This document shows, in pieces, positions 22,055 to 29,907 of a stretch of DNA of 64,000 nucleotides. The stretch is taken from NCBI RefSeq assembly GCF_017306545.1, contig NZ_JAFKID010000010.1:112896-176895 (forward strand), in the 5' to 3' direction. A program made the translations under genes and the position numbers. Positions within the stretch are counted from its first letter, which is position 1; each line of letters begins with the position of its first letter. Origin of the DNA: Mesorhizobium sp. (GTDB lineage Bacteria; Pseudomonadota; Alphaproteobacteria; Rhizobiales; Rhizobiaceae). The notes under the pieces were generated by a model. It ran no database searches, had not been told where the DNA came from, and saw nothing but the letters and a program-made list of their open reading frames with translations.

Positions 22055-22132
22055 ATGAGCAAGACGACGGGTATCGGGCCGATGCAGGCCGCCATCGCCA
22101 GCCGAAGCGCCGGCCAAGGCGGGGCGGCATGA
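22055..22132 (+). pseudogene. ccmC: Probable ccmC remnant (body of gene absent)
   Basis: Between ccmB and ccmD, where a gene of roughly 250 codons for the heme-handling protein CcmC is expected, there is only a 25-codon frame. It starts MSKTTGIGP, plausible as a CcmC start, and ends MQAAIASRSAGQGGAA, plausible as a CcmC C-terminal tail. Its TGA overlaps the ATG of ccmD (ATGA), which is how intact ccmC-ccmD pairs are often coupled. The simplest reading is a large in-frame internal deletion. Natural loss and assembly collapse cannot be told apart here, and the match of the two ends to CcmC is from memory. Confidence 0.55.
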
Positions 22133-22296
22133 GCGCGCACGCCCTTTATGTGACGGCGGCCTATGCCGCGACCGCGGTCATCCTGACCGGGTTGATCGGC
22201 TGGGTGCTGTTCGACCTCAGGGCGCGCAGGCGCGAACTTGCCGAGCTGGAAGCTGCCGGCATCCGGCGCCGCTCCGACAGGGCAGGCAAACCGTGA
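22129..22296 (+). CDS. ccmD: Heme exporter protein CcmD
   Basis: The 55-residue protein has one membrane helix (about residues 8-30) followed by a basic, charged tail with RARRRELAELEA, the standard CcmD design. CcmD is a small subunit that helps release holo-CcmE from the CcmABC complex. The ATG overlaps the stop of the ccmC remnant and its own TGA overlaps the GTG start of ccmG, so the genes are tightly coupled. Confidence 0.88.
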   Translation: MSAHALYVTAAYAATAVILTGLIGWVLFDLRARRRELAELEAAGIRRRSDRAGKP

Positions 22297-22889
22297 GTAC
22301 GGACCGGAACGGCGGCGTGCGGGAGACAGCGCCGGCCAGTCGGCGCCGGCTGATTCTGCTGGTGCCGCTGCTGGTCTTCGTCGGGCTGGCCGGCCTGTTC
22401 CTTATGCAGCTTCTGTCCGGCCGCGACGTTTCGGCGATCCCGTCGGCGCTGATCGGCCAGCCGGCGCCGCAGACGCATCTGCCGGCGCTGGAAGGAACGA
22501 ACCTGCCCGGCCTCGATACGAAGGATTTCGCCGGCAAGGTGACGCTGCTCAACGTCTTCGCTTCCTGGTGCGCGCCCTGCCGCGAGGAGCATCCGGTGCT
22601 GCTGGCGCTGGCGCAGGACAAGCGCTACCGGCTCGCTGCGCTCAACTACAAGGACAAGCCGGAGAACGCCCGCCGCTTCCTCGGCGAACTGGGCAATCCG
22701 TTCGCCGCCATCGGCGTCGACGAAGCCGGCCGCACGGCGATCGACTGGGGCGTCTACGGCGTGCCGGAAACCTTCATCGTCGGCAAGGACGGCAGGATCG
22801 CCTACAAGCATGTCGGGCCGCTGACGCCCGACTCAGTGCGCTCGAAACTCCTTCCCGAAATCGAGAAGGCGCTGGCCGTGCCGGGTTAG
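22293..22889 (+). CDS. ccmG: Cytochrome c maturation thiol:disulfide oxidoreductase CcmG/DsbE
   Basis: The 198-residue protein has an N-terminal membrane anchor (about residues 20-41) and a periplasmic thioredoxin fold with the active site WCAPC (Cys93, Cys96) and the family GVYGVPETF cis-Pro loop. It keeps apocytochrome c thiols reduced for heme ligation. The start is GTG at 22293 within the ccmD stop. Its TAG stop is the first three bases of a type-C palindromic element. Confidence 0.94.
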   Translation: MSTDRNGGVRETAPASRRRLILLVPLLVFVGLAGLFLMQLLSGRDVSAIPSALIGQPAPQTHLPALEGTNLPGLDTKDFAGKVTLLNVFASWCAPCREEHPVLLALAQDKRYRLAALNYKDKPENARRFLGELGNPFAAIGVDEAGRTAIDWGVYGVPETFIVGKDGRIAYKHVGPLTPDSVRSKLLPEIEKALAVPG

Positions 22890-22990
22890 AGCCAAATGCC
22901 GTTTCCCTGAATCGGTATTCCGCTCTAACCATTTGTTTTTGAAGCATGATGTTTTTCGAAAAGTCTGCGACTTTTCGGCATCGTGCTTTA
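22887..22990 (+). repeat. Type-C palindromic element, copy 1
   Basis: It starts TAGAGC at the ccmG stop, has GCTCTA about 35 bp later (inverted end), then a second hairpin CGAAAAGT-N5-ACTTTTCG (with one variant base in this copy) near 22955-22980. Copies 2 and 3 are at 24010-24112 and 31120-31222. The second hairpin may act as a terminator for ccmG and for DUF1127 in the other direction. Confidence 0.8.
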
Positions 22991-22991
22991 A

Positions 22992-23156
22992 TCAGCCGTA
23001 GACCTGCTTCATGACCTGATAGAGCATTTCGGAGCGGCTGGCGCGCATGTCGGCCAGGTCGCGCTCGCTCAACCCGTTGATTTCGCTGACGAGCTGGTTG
23101 TAGCGCTTGCGCTTGGCGATCGAGGCGCGGGCGCGGGAAACAAGGGTGTCGAACAT
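22992..23156 (-). CDS. DUF1127 (YjiS-like) small protein
   Basis: The 54-residue basic protein ends in the DUF1127 motif NGLSERDLADMRASRSEM. Such short proteins are numerous in Alphaproteobacteria; a few have been linked to RNA turnover and phosphate or carbon metabolism, but no function can be assigned here. The ATG at 23156 gives the typical family length; the longer frame to 23489 is not coding. Upstream lie two TGC-N3-GCA motifs and a 15-bp palindrome. Confidence 0.85.
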   Translation of the reverse strand: MFDTLVSRARASIAKRKRYNQLVSEINGLSERDLADMRASRSEMLYQVMKQVYG

Positions 23157-23258
23157 GGCGAACTCCTTCGCTTTGCCGTCGGACGCCCGATCATGGTGTC
23201 GGGATCGAGACGGCAGGTGGTTCCTCCCTGGTCGTCGCACAGCATGACATGGGGATTC

Positions 23259-23294
23259 TGCGGTGCAATAAAATATGTCGCAATGCAGCATTGC
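23259..23294. promoter_or_regulatory. Candidate operator: TGC-N3-GCA boxes and palindrome upstream of DUF1127
   Basis: The boxes TGCGGTGCA (23259-23267) and CGCAATGCA (23279-23287) are followed by the perfect palindrome GCAATGC-A-GCATTGC (23280-23294). The pattern resembles operators of PhaR-type regulators of polyhydroxybutyrate genes in alphaproteobacteria, but that is a resemblance only. Confidence 0.35.
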
Positions 23295-23327
23295 GCTGAA
23301 CGCATGAGAAGTCAGCCAGTGCATTTC

Positions 23328-23406
23328 CAGCAAAAGTGCGGAGCGGTTTCGCGTCCGGAAATGCGGCCGAATCAAAGGAATAGAGCGGTTTCGACGATTC
23401 CGCTTA
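23328..23406. repeat. Type-D intergenic element
   Basis: It reads CAGCAAAAGTGCGGAGCGGT and ends in GGAATAGAGCGG then GATTCCGCTTA. I recall near-identical intergenic sequences in other rhizobial genomes. The element end contains the TAA stop (23404-23406) of the FMN reductase gene on the minus strand. Confidence 0.5.
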
Positions 23407-23949
23407 AACGGGGATCGCTCCAGGGGTTGCGAAATCGACAAAACGCGATAGCGCATCGCGCATGGCGACGATGTTGGCCGCCCCGGCAAGAATCGCTTCA
23501 GCTTCCGGCGGCTTCTTGCCGATCAGCGCGATTTCCAACGCCTCGCCTTCGTAGAGAGAAAAGGACATGGTGCGCATGATCTCGGCCAGCGCCGCGCGTG
23601 CATAGGCCGAACGCGGCGAGGCATGTACCAGCATGGCCGGCTTGCCGACCGCCGCGTCGCGCGACACCAGCCAGTCCAGCGCGTTCTTCAGGCCGCCGGG
23701 CACGCCGTGTGCGTATTCGGGGCAGGACACGATGACGCCGTCCGCAGCCGTGACGGCTTCGATGAGCCGCGCCGCTTCGGCCGGCGTGCGCTCGCCTTCG
23801 TCGTCCGGATTGAAGATCGGCAGGTGTCCAAGGCCGCCGTAAAGGGCGACCTCGCAGCCCGAAGGCACGTTGCGGGCGAGCGCCTTCAGCAAGGCGGTGT
23901 TGGTCGAGGCGGCGCGCAGGCTGCCCGAGATGGCGATGAATGTCGGCAT
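23404..23949 (-). CDS. NADPH-dependent FMN reductase family protein
   Basis: The 181-residue flavodoxin-like protein has the phosphate-binding loop GSLRAASTNTALL (9-21) and the flavin loop SCPEYAHGVPGGLKNALDWL, both typical of the NAD(P)H:FMN/quinone reductases such as ChrR and YieF. It likely reduces FMN, quinones or metals in the cytoplasm. It appears to be transcribed alone. Its stop codon lies in a type-D intergenic element. Confidence 0.9.
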   Translation of the reverse strand: MPTFIAISGSLRAASTNTALLKALARNVPSGCEVALYGGLGHLPIFNPDDEGERTPAEAARLIEAVTAADGVIVSCPEYAHGVPGGLKNALDWLVSRDAAVGKPAMLVHASPRSAYARAALAEIMRTMSFSLYEGEALEIALIGKKPPEAEAILAGAANIVAMRDALSRFVDFATPGAIPV

Positions 23950-24009
23950 GGCTGGTTCAGGGCGAATCGGATCGCGCCGATCCTACCATGAGCTGGCGGC
24001 CCGATCGTC

Positions 24010-24112
24010 AGAGCGACATGCCGTTTCCCTGAATCGGCTTGTCGCTCTGACCCATTGTTTTTGAGCATGATGTTTTCCGAAAAGTCTGCAACTTTTCGGC
24101 ATCATGCGTTGA
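24010..24112 (+). repeat. Type-C palindromic element, copy 2
   Basis: The first hairpin has 10-bp arms CAGAGCGACA / TGTCGCTCTG; the second is CCGAAAAGT-N5-ACTTTTCGG followed by CATCATGC. It lies between the FMN reductase gene and the 3' end of yciB. Confidence 0.8.
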
Positions 24113-24113
24113 G

Positions 24114-24767
24114 CTACTTTTTCGCCTGTTCCTCCAGCGAATGGCGCATGATGAGCGGCATCTGGCAGGCGGTGAACAGGATGGTGATGGGCATCGTCGC
24201 CCAGACCTTGAAGGCGACCCAGAAATCGGTCGAGAAGTTGCGCCACACCACTTCGTTGATGATGGCGAGGAAGAAGAAGAACAGGCCCCAGCGGAAGGTG
24301 AGCTTCTTCCAGCCCTCTGCATCGAGCCGGAACGCCTCGTCGAAGACATAGCCGAGCAGCGACTTGCCGAAGGCGAGGCCGCCCAGCAACACGGCGCCGA
24401 ACAGCGTGTTGATGATGGTCGGCTTCATCTTGATGAACGTGTCGTCCTGCAAATAGAGCGTCAGCGCGCCGAAGATGAGCACGACGATGCCGGACACCAG
24501 CGGCATGATCGGCAGGCGGCGCACCAAAAGCCACGATGCGGCCAGCGCGATCACCGTGGCGGCCATGAAAAGGCCGGTGGCGATGAAGATCGGGGCGCCG
24601 AGATCGGCCAGAGCAGGAAATTTCTGTGCCAGCCATGCGCCGCGTGCGTTGGCGAAGAAGAACACCATCAGCGGCCCCAGCTCCAGCACCAGCTTGAGCA
24701 GCGGGTTGAGGGTTTCCTTCCCGGTCTTTTGCGGATCTGCGGGGTCGCGTTCGAGGATCTGGTTCAT
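24114..24767 (-). CDS. yciB: Septation protein A / YciB family inner-membrane protein
   Basis: The 217-residue protein has about six membrane helices and the YciB (IspZ) features [20 protein letters not shown] at residues ~21-40 and the LIWRNFSTD-type segment [16 protein letters not shown]. YciB is an inner-membrane protein linked to envelope synthesis and intracellular septation. It follows ftsY on the same strand with a 30-bp gap, and dapF-mtaB-ftsY-yciB reads as one unit. Confidence 0.93.
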   Translation of the reverse strand: MNQILERDPADPQKTGKETLNPLLKLVLELGPLMVFFFANARGAWLAQKFPALADLGAPIFIATGLFMAATVIALAASWLLVRRLPIMPLVSGIVVLIFGALTLYLQDDTFIKMKPTIINTLFGAVLLGGLAFGKSLLGYVFDEAFRLDAEGWKKLTFRWGLFFFFLAIINEVVWRNFSTDFWVAFKVWATMPITILFTACQMPLIMRHSLEEQAKK

Positions 24768-24797
24768 GGTTTCCTGATTGTGCAGCGCTCGGGGCGG

Positions 24798-26660
24798 CTA
24801 TGCCACCCCGGCGATCGCCCTGGCGAAATCGTTTGCCGAAAAAGGTTCGAGGTCGTCGACCTGCTCGCCGACGCCGATGAAATAGACGGGCAACCTGTGC
24901 TTGGCCGCGATGGCGACCAGAATGCCGCCGCGCGCCGTGCCGTCCAGCTTGGTCATCACCAGCCCGTTGACGCCGGCGACGTTGCGGAAGATTTCGACCT
25001 GGTTGAGCGCGTTCTGGCCGGTTGTGGCGTCGACGGTCTGGAGCACCGTGTGCGGGGCTTCCGGATCGAGTTTGCCCAGCACGCGCACGATCTTTTCCAG
25101 TTCCGCCATCAGCTCGGCCTTGTTCTGCAAGCGCCCGGCGGTGTCGATGATGAGGACGTCGGAGCCGGCCTCCTTCGCCTTCTCGAAGGCGTCGTAGGCG
25201 AGGCCGGCGGCATCGGCGCCGAGCTTTGTCGCGATCACCGGCGAATGCGTCCGTTCGCCCCAGATTTTAAGCTGCTCGATCGCAGCGGCGCGGAAGGTGT
25301 CGCCCGCCGCCAGCATGACGGACAAGCCGCCGGCGGTCAGCTTCGCCGCCAGCTTGCCGATGGTGGTGGTTTTTCCCGTGCCGTTGACGCCGACGACGAG
25401 GATGACGTGCGGCTTGTGCGACAGGTCGAGTTCCAGCGGCAGCGCCACCGGGGTCAGCACCTTGCCGATCTCCTCGGCCATGATGGTGCGCACGTCCTCG
25501 TCCGACACGGTCTTGCCGTAGCGGCTGGAGGCGAGCGAATCGGTGACGCGCAGGGCCGTTTCGACGCCGAGGTCGGCGCGGATCAGGATGTCTTCGAGGT
25601 CTTGCAGCGTGTCCTCGTCCAGCTTGCGCTTGGTGAAGACGCCGGCGATGTTGCCGGTCAGCTCGCGCGACGAGCGCGCCAGCCCGTCGCGCATGCGCTG
25701 GAACCAGGATTTTTTCGGTTCCGGCGAGGACGATGGCGCCGCTTCCGCTTTTTGTTCGACCGCCTTCGCGACGGTGACTTTGCCGCCCTCCCTTTTCTCT
25801 GTTCGGTACGTTGGCGGTGGCGGTGGCGCGACAACGGCTTCCTTCTCCCCGCCTGCGGGGAGAAGGTCCGGCAGGGGATGAGGGGCGGTACTGCCGGAGG
25901 CGGGTTCTGGGGAAACGGCCGGCGATGCGACTTCCTGCGATGGCTGGCGCTGCCCCCCACCCTTACCCTCTCCCCGTGAACGGGGAGAGGGGGACACCGG
26001 CGCGGGTGCCTCGGCCCGCTCAGCCGGAGGAACTTCGGTCGGCGGTGCTGCCGGGGGCGTTTCCGGCACCGCCATCGGTATCTCGGCCGGTGCCGGTGCT
26101 TCCTGCGGTGGGGAAGATGGAATCTCCGCCGGCTGCTCCGGAGTTTCCGGCACTGGTGCGGGAAACTCCGGCCTTTCAGGCCGCGGCGCGGGCGCCGGAG
26201 GAACTTCAGGCGTCGGCTCGGGCCGCACGGGTTCCGGACGGGCGGGTTCCGGCGGAACCTCCTGTGGCTTTGACGGCTGCGTCTCCGGTTCCGGCGCCAC
26301 GGGTTGCTCAGGCGGCGGCGCGGGTTCGGTTTCCGGCTCCGGCTGGACTTCCGGCGTCGGCTCGGTTAGCGCAGGCTCTTCTCCCTCCTCGAGGGGGAGA
26401 TGGCCTGGAAGGCCAGAGGGGGTCGCCTCGACCGGGCTCGGCGTTTCAAGATCAAGGCCCCTCGCCGCTTCGCCGACCCTTTCCGACCGCTCCGCGATCA
26501 CACTCCCCTCAAGGGGGAGGGGGACGTTCGCCGCCACTTCTTCCGCCGGCTTCAGCGCGTCGAAATTCAACGGCGGCAGCGGGGTCGTCTCGTCGGGTTT
26601 TTCCTCGACGACTTCCTTCCTGCCGAAGGAAAAGACCTTCTTGATGAAACCGAATGCCAT
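24798..26660 (-). CDS. ftsY: Signal recognition particle receptor FtsY with a long repeat-expanded linker
   Basis: The 620-residue GTPase is the membrane-docking receptor for SRP-ribosome complexes. The C-terminal NG domain starts near residue 320; GVNGTGKTTT (near 424), DTAGRLQNK (near 503) and TKLDGTARGG (near 568) are the G1, G3 and G4 GTPase motifs. The N-terminus MAFGFIKKVFSFGRK is the basic membrane-targeting helix. Residues ~40-310 are a Pro/Glu-rich linker much longer than usual. Two stretches of it, about 45-94 and 223-270, are translated palindromic repeats (PSPRSRGEGKGGG and PLPDLLPAGGEKEA type). Gap to mtaB is 9 bp. Confidence 0.96.
   Translation of the reverse strand: MAFGFIKKVFSFGRKEVVEEKPDETTPLPPLNFDALKPAEEVAANVPLPLEGSVIAERSERVGEAARGLDLETPSPVEATPSGLPGHLPLEEGEEPALTEPTPEVQPEPETEPAPPPEQPVAPEPETQPSKPQEVPPEPARPEPVRPEPTPEVPPAPAPRPERPEFPAPVPETPEQPAEIPSSPPQEAPAPAEIPMAVPETPPAAPPTEVPPAERAEAPAPVSPSPRSRGEGKGGGQRQPSQEVASPAVSPEPASGSTAPHPLPDLLPAGGEKEAVVAPPPPPTYRTEKREGGKVTVAKAVEQKAEAAPSSSPEPKKSWFQRMRDGLARSSRELTGNIAGVFTKRKLDEDTLQDLEDILIRADLGVETALRVTDSLASSRYGKTVSDEDVRTIMAEEIGKVLTPVALPLELDLSHKPHVILVVGVNGTGKTTTIGKLAAKLTAGGLSVMLAAGDTFRAAAIEQLKIWGERTHSPVIATKLGADAAGLAYDAFEKAKEAGSDVLIIDTAGRLQNKAELMAELEKIVRVLGKLDPEAPHTVLQTVDATTGQNALNQVEIFRNVAGVNGLVMTKLDGTARGGILVAIAAKHRLPVYFIGVGEQVDDLEPFSANDFARAIAGVA
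25852..25993. repeat. Type-A palindromic element inside the ftsY coding sequence, copy 3
   Basis: The ends are TTCTCCCCGCCTGCGGGGAG and CTCTCCCCGTGAACGGGGAG, with AGGTCCGGCAGGGGATGAGG next to the left end. These are the same building blocks as the intergenic elements at 17415, 21161 and 59188. It is translated in frame as FtsY residues about 223-270. Confidence 0.75.
26380..26526. repeat. Type-E palindromic element inside the ftsY coding sequence
   Basis: The ends are CTCCCTCCTCGAGGGGGAGA and CTCCCCTCAAGGGGGAGG. The same motif pair, CCTCCCCCTTGAGGGGAGG and CCTCCCCTCAAGGGGGAGGG, occurs at 63852-63934. It is in frame as FtsY residues about 45-94. Confidence 0.7.
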
Positions 26661-26669
26661 GCGCCCGCC

Positions 26670-27968
26670 CTATGCCGCCCGCGCGGCGATGGGTGTTGCA
26701 AGAAGCCGGCCGCCCTCATGGCCGGTGATGACCGCCTCGACGATCTCGCCCGGCTGGCCGGTGTGAATCGCGGCGAGGGTAAAACCCTCGGTGCGGCCAA
26801 GGCCCTCGCGCTCGACCAGGATCGACTGGGACGTGCCGGCCAACGAAGCGAGATGCTTTTCGTAGGCCGTCTCTCCGGCCGCGCGCAGGCGTGCGGCGCG
26901 CTGCTTGACCACCTCGCGCCGCACCTGCGGCATGCGCGCCGCCGGCGTGCCTTCGCGCGGCGAGAAGGGGAAGACGTGCAGGTGGGTGAGCCCGCACTCC
27001 TCGACGATTTTTATCGAATTCTCGAACATGGCGTCCGTTTCGGTCGGGAAACCGGCGATGATGTCGGCGCCGAAGACGATGCCGGGGCGCAGCTTGCGCA
27101 CGTCCTGGCAGAAGCGGATCGACTGGTCGCGCAGGTGGCGACGCTTCATGCGCTTCAAGATCATGTCGTCGCCTGATTGCAGCGACAGGTGCAGGTGTGG
27201 CATCAGCCGCGCCTCTGTGGCTATGGCGTCGAGCAGGTCGTCGTCGGCCTCGATGGAATCGATGGAGGAGAGGCGCAGCCGTTTCAATTCCGGCACCTGT
27301 TTCAGAATGGTCTTCACCAGCTTGCCGAGTCGCGGCGCGCCCGGCAGGTCCGGGCCGTAGCTGGTCATGTCGACGCCGGACAGCACGACTTCGGCATAGC
27401 CGTTGCCGGCGAGCCGCCTCACCTGCTCGACCACGCCGCCCATCGGCACGGAGCGCGAATTGCCGCGGCCGTAAGGGATGATGCAGAAGGTGCAGCGGTG
27501 GTCGCAGCCGTTCTGCACCTGCACGAAGGCGCGCGCCCGGCCTTCGATGGCGTCGACCATGTGCGAGGCCGTCTCGCGCACGGAAAAGATGTCGTTGACG
27601 CGCGCCTTCTCGAAGGCGTTGACGCCGAAGTCGGGCAGGGCGCGATAGTTATGCGCTTTTAGCTTCTCCTCGTTGCCGAGCACGAGGTCCACCTCGTTCA
27701 TGGCGACGAAATCGTCCGGCTTGGTCTGTGCAGCACAACCGGTGACGATGATCCTCGCATTCGGATTTTCGCGCCTCGCCTTGCGGATCGACTGTTTGGC
27801 CTGCCGCACCGCCTCGCCGGTGACGGCGCAGGTGTTGAAGATGATGGCGCCGTTCTCCAGCGCGCCGAGGCCGGCCGCCTCCGCCTCGCGCTTCATGACT
27901 TCCGACTCATAGGTGTTGAGCCGGCAGCCGAAGGTGACGACCTCCACGCCTTTGGGATCGGCAGCCAT
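26670..27968 (-). CDS. mtaB: tRNA N6-threonylcarbamoyladenosine (t6A37) methylthiotransferase
   Basis: The 432-residue enzyme adds a methylthio group to t6A37 in ANN-decoding tRNAs. The UPF0004 domain has its three cluster cysteines Cys15 (FGCRLN), Cys47 (NTCAVT) and Cys78 (TGCAAQ). The radical-SAM motif is CDHRCTFC (Cys155, Cys159, Cys162), and a TRAM-like end closes the protein. The FGCRLN version of motif 1 separates MtaB from MiaB. The ATG overlaps the dapF stop by one base (TGATG), so the genes are coupled. Confidence 0.95.
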   Translation of the reverse strand: MAADPKGVEVVTFGCRLNTYESEVMKREAEAAGLGALENGAIIFNTCAVTGEAVRQAKQSIRKARRENPNARIIVTGCAAQTKPDDFVAMNEVDLVLGNEEKLKAHNYRALPDFGVNAFEKARVNDIFSVRETASHMVDAIEGRARAFVQVQNGCDHRCTFCIIPYGRGNSRSVPMGGVVEQVRRLAGNGYAEVVLSGVDMTSYGPDLPGAPRLGKLVKTILKQVPELKRLRLSSIDSIEADDDLLDAIATEARLMPHLHLSLQSGDDMILKRMKRRHLRDQSIRFCQDVRKLRPGIVFGADIIAGFPTETDAMFENSIKIVEECGLTHLHVFPFSPREGTPAARMPQVRREVVKQRAARLRAAGETAYEKHLASLAGTSQSILVEREGLGRTEGFTLAAIHTGQPGEIVEAVITGHEGGRLLATPIAARAA

Positions 27969-28849
27969 CACGCCGCGCTTTCCGCGTCGCGCTGCCAGGC
28001 GCCTGTCGTCGGATCGAAGCGGCCGGAAAACTCCCACTCGGCCGGGCCGGTGAGGACGACGTGATCGTCTTCGCGCCATTCGACGGTAAGCTGGCCGCCC
28101 GGCGCCGTCAGCGCCACGCGGCGGCCCGTGCGGTTGGTGCGGGCGGCGGCGACGGCGGCCGCACAAGCGGCCGAGCCGCAGGCCTTGGTGAGCCCGGCGC
28201 CGCGTTCCCAGGTGCGGACGACCATCGCTTCGCGCGACGTTACCTGAGCGATCGTGATGTTGGCGCGTTCGGGGAAGATCGGGTGGTTTTCGAGCAGCGG
28301 GCCGAACCGGTCGAGGTCGTAGGACCAGACGTCGTTGTCGACCCAGAAGATCGCGTGCGGATTGCCCATCGACACGACCGAGGGCGAGTGCAGCACCGGC
28401 GCGTCGATCGGGCCGATCTGCAATTCGATCATGCGGGTATCGCGGAACTCCTCGGCCAGCGGAATGTCCTGCCAGCCGAAACGCGGCCGGCCCATATCGA
28501 CCGAGATGAGCCCGTCGTCATGCTCGACCGCATTGAGGACGCCGGCGACCGTTTCGAAAGTGAACGCCTTCTGCCCCGTTTCGGCGCTCAATGCCTGCAC
28601 AACGCAACGCGTGCCGTTGCCGCAGGCCTGCGCCTTCGAGCCGTCGGAATTCAGGATGTCGATGAACCAGCCGGTGCCGGGCGTCTTCGCATCGTGGATC
28701 GCCATGATCTGGTCGAAGCGCGTCGCCGGATCGGCGTTGAGCGCGACCGCCGCCGCAGCGGTGACGCGGTCCGCGCGGCCGCGCATGTCGGCGACGATGA
28801 TCTCGTTGCCGATGCCGTTCATCTTGGCAAAGGAGGCGGTCGCTGCCAT
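27968..28849 (-). CDS. dapF: Diaminopimelate epimerase
   Basis: The 293-residue protein interconverts LL- and meso-diaminopimelate for lysine and peptidoglycan synthesis. The two catalytic cysteines are visible in ACGNGTRC (Cys76) and KACGSAAC (Cys224). The [12 protein letters not shown] start region and the [10 protein letters not shown] segment are also canonical. It is the first gene of dapF-mtaB-ftsY-yciB, with a one-base overlap to mtaB. Confidence 0.97.
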   Translation of the reverse strand: MAATASFAKMNGIGNEIIVADMRGRADRVTAAAAVALNADPATRFDQIMAIHDAKTPGTGWFIDILNSDGSKAQACGNGTRCVVQALSAETGQKAFTFETVAGVLNAVEHDDGLISVDMGRPRFGWQDIPLAEEFRDTRMIELQIGPIDAPVLHSPSVVSMGNPHAIFWVDNDVWSYDLDRFGPLLENHPIFPERANITIAQVTSREAMVVRTWERGAGLTKACGSAACAAAVAAARTNRTGRRVALTAPGGQLTVEWREDDHVVLTGPAEWEFSGRFDPTTGAWQRDAESAA

Positions 28850-28931
28850 CGCATCCGGCGTTTCACTTGGCGTTGGGCGCTATATGGCGGAAACGGCCGG
28901 CAATTACCAGTGTTGCGGCGTGGGTTCGGCG

Positions 28932-29093
28932 TCATGTGACGGCGAAGACGCCGAGGATCACCAACAGGAAGATGATGAGCACGATGCCGATGAGGACGCG
29001 CGCGCCGGTGGCGGCCGCGCCCGCCAGCGACGGCATGCCCAGCAGGCTTGCGGCAGCGGCGACGATGAGCAGGATGATGATCCATTTGATCAT
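28932..29093 (-). CDS. DUF1328 (YtjA-like) small membrane protein
   Basis: The 53-residue protein is two hydrophobic helices (about residues 2-20 and 28-50) joined by a short GMPSLAGAAATGAR loop, which fits the DUF1328 pattern. No function is known; in other bacteria such proteins are stress related. It precedes dapF on the same strand with an 82-bp gap. The reading frame extends far upstream, but only this ATG gives the family length. Confidence 0.75.
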   Translation of the reverse strand: MIKWIIILLIVAAAASLLGMPSLAGAAATGARVLIGIVLIIFLLVILGVFAVT

Positions 29094-29330
29094 GGGGAAC
29101 CTCGTGCTGACACAGCGGAAATCTGCGTGACAACGCGAGCCCCGGCGGCCGGTTCCTTCCGGACCGGAACAGGCAGCCGCCTTTCCGACCCGAGAGCCCG
29201 TTGCGACAAAATTACAACAAGACCGCATGCAAAACTCTATTTTAACCATATCGGGTTGAAATTCCGCCATCGTCACCATTTTTGGTGGCGGGCCTGTCCA
29301 TTCGCCGCGCAGCCCCGCAGAGGTGTTCAT

Positions 29331-29873
29331 ATGACTTTTTCCAGACCGGGCCTTATCGCCGTATCGCTGGCCGCGCTGCTCGCCGGCGGCTGCTCGAGCA
29401 CGCGCTTTTCCTCCATGGATTCGACCCAGCCCGCGCCGCTCGAACCGGCCCCGTCCGGCACGATCTCGTCCAGCCAGTTGCCGCCCCCGGCGCAGCCCGG
29501 CGCCAGCGACCCGTCCCAGTTCCCGGCGGCGCCGCAGAACAACACCCAGGTTGCCGCGCTGCCGCCGAACGGCGCCGCACCGGCGGGAGCCCCCGACCTG
29601 ACGGCGTCCAGCGTCGCCGGCGTCTGGAACGTCAACGTCTCCGGCCAGAACTGCAAGGTGGCGACGCCGCAGACCAAGTTCGGCTCGGGCTATCGCGCCG
29701 GGCCGCTGCATTGCCCGCCGCCGATGGACAGCGTGAAATCGTGGAACGTCGCCGGCAAGCAGCTCACGCTCTACGACCAGGACGGCGGCACGCTGGCCCG
29801 GCTCTATTCCTCGGGCGGCGAAAAGTTCAACGGCCAGACTTCCAACGGCCTGCCCATCTCGCTTACAAGATAG
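29331..29873 (+). CDS. Omp19-like outer-membrane lipoprotein with Inh-type protease-inhibitor domain
   Basis: The 180-residue product has a lipoprotein signal with lipobox LAGGC (Cys21). A Pro/Ala/Gln-rich linker follows to about residue 88, then a compact C-terminal domain (SVAGVWNVNVSGQNCKV onward) with a cysteine pair in NCKV and LHCPPP. This layout matches Brucella Omp19 (177 residues), a surface lipoprotein with a protease-inhibitor-like fold. The ATG is preceded by a 237-bp gap (29094-29330) with no other gene. It is 34 bp upstream of zapE. Confidence 0.87.
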   Translation: MTFSRPGLIAVSLAALLAGGCSSTRFSSMDSTQPAPLEPAPSGTISSSQLPPPAQPGASDPSQFPAAPQNNTQVAALPPNGAAPAGAPDLTASSVAGVWNVNVSGQNCKVATPQTKFGSGYRAGPLHCPPPMDSVKSWNVAGKQLTLYDQDGGTLARLYSSGGEKFNGQTSNGLPISLTR

Positions 29874-29907
29874 GTCCTTTCAAACCCTGTCTTCGGCGAC
29901 GTGAAGC

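Noticed and set aside
24141-25979. 612-codon plus-strand frame opposite ftsY and yciB
   Set aside because: Shadow of two well-identified minus-strand genes; no domain seen.
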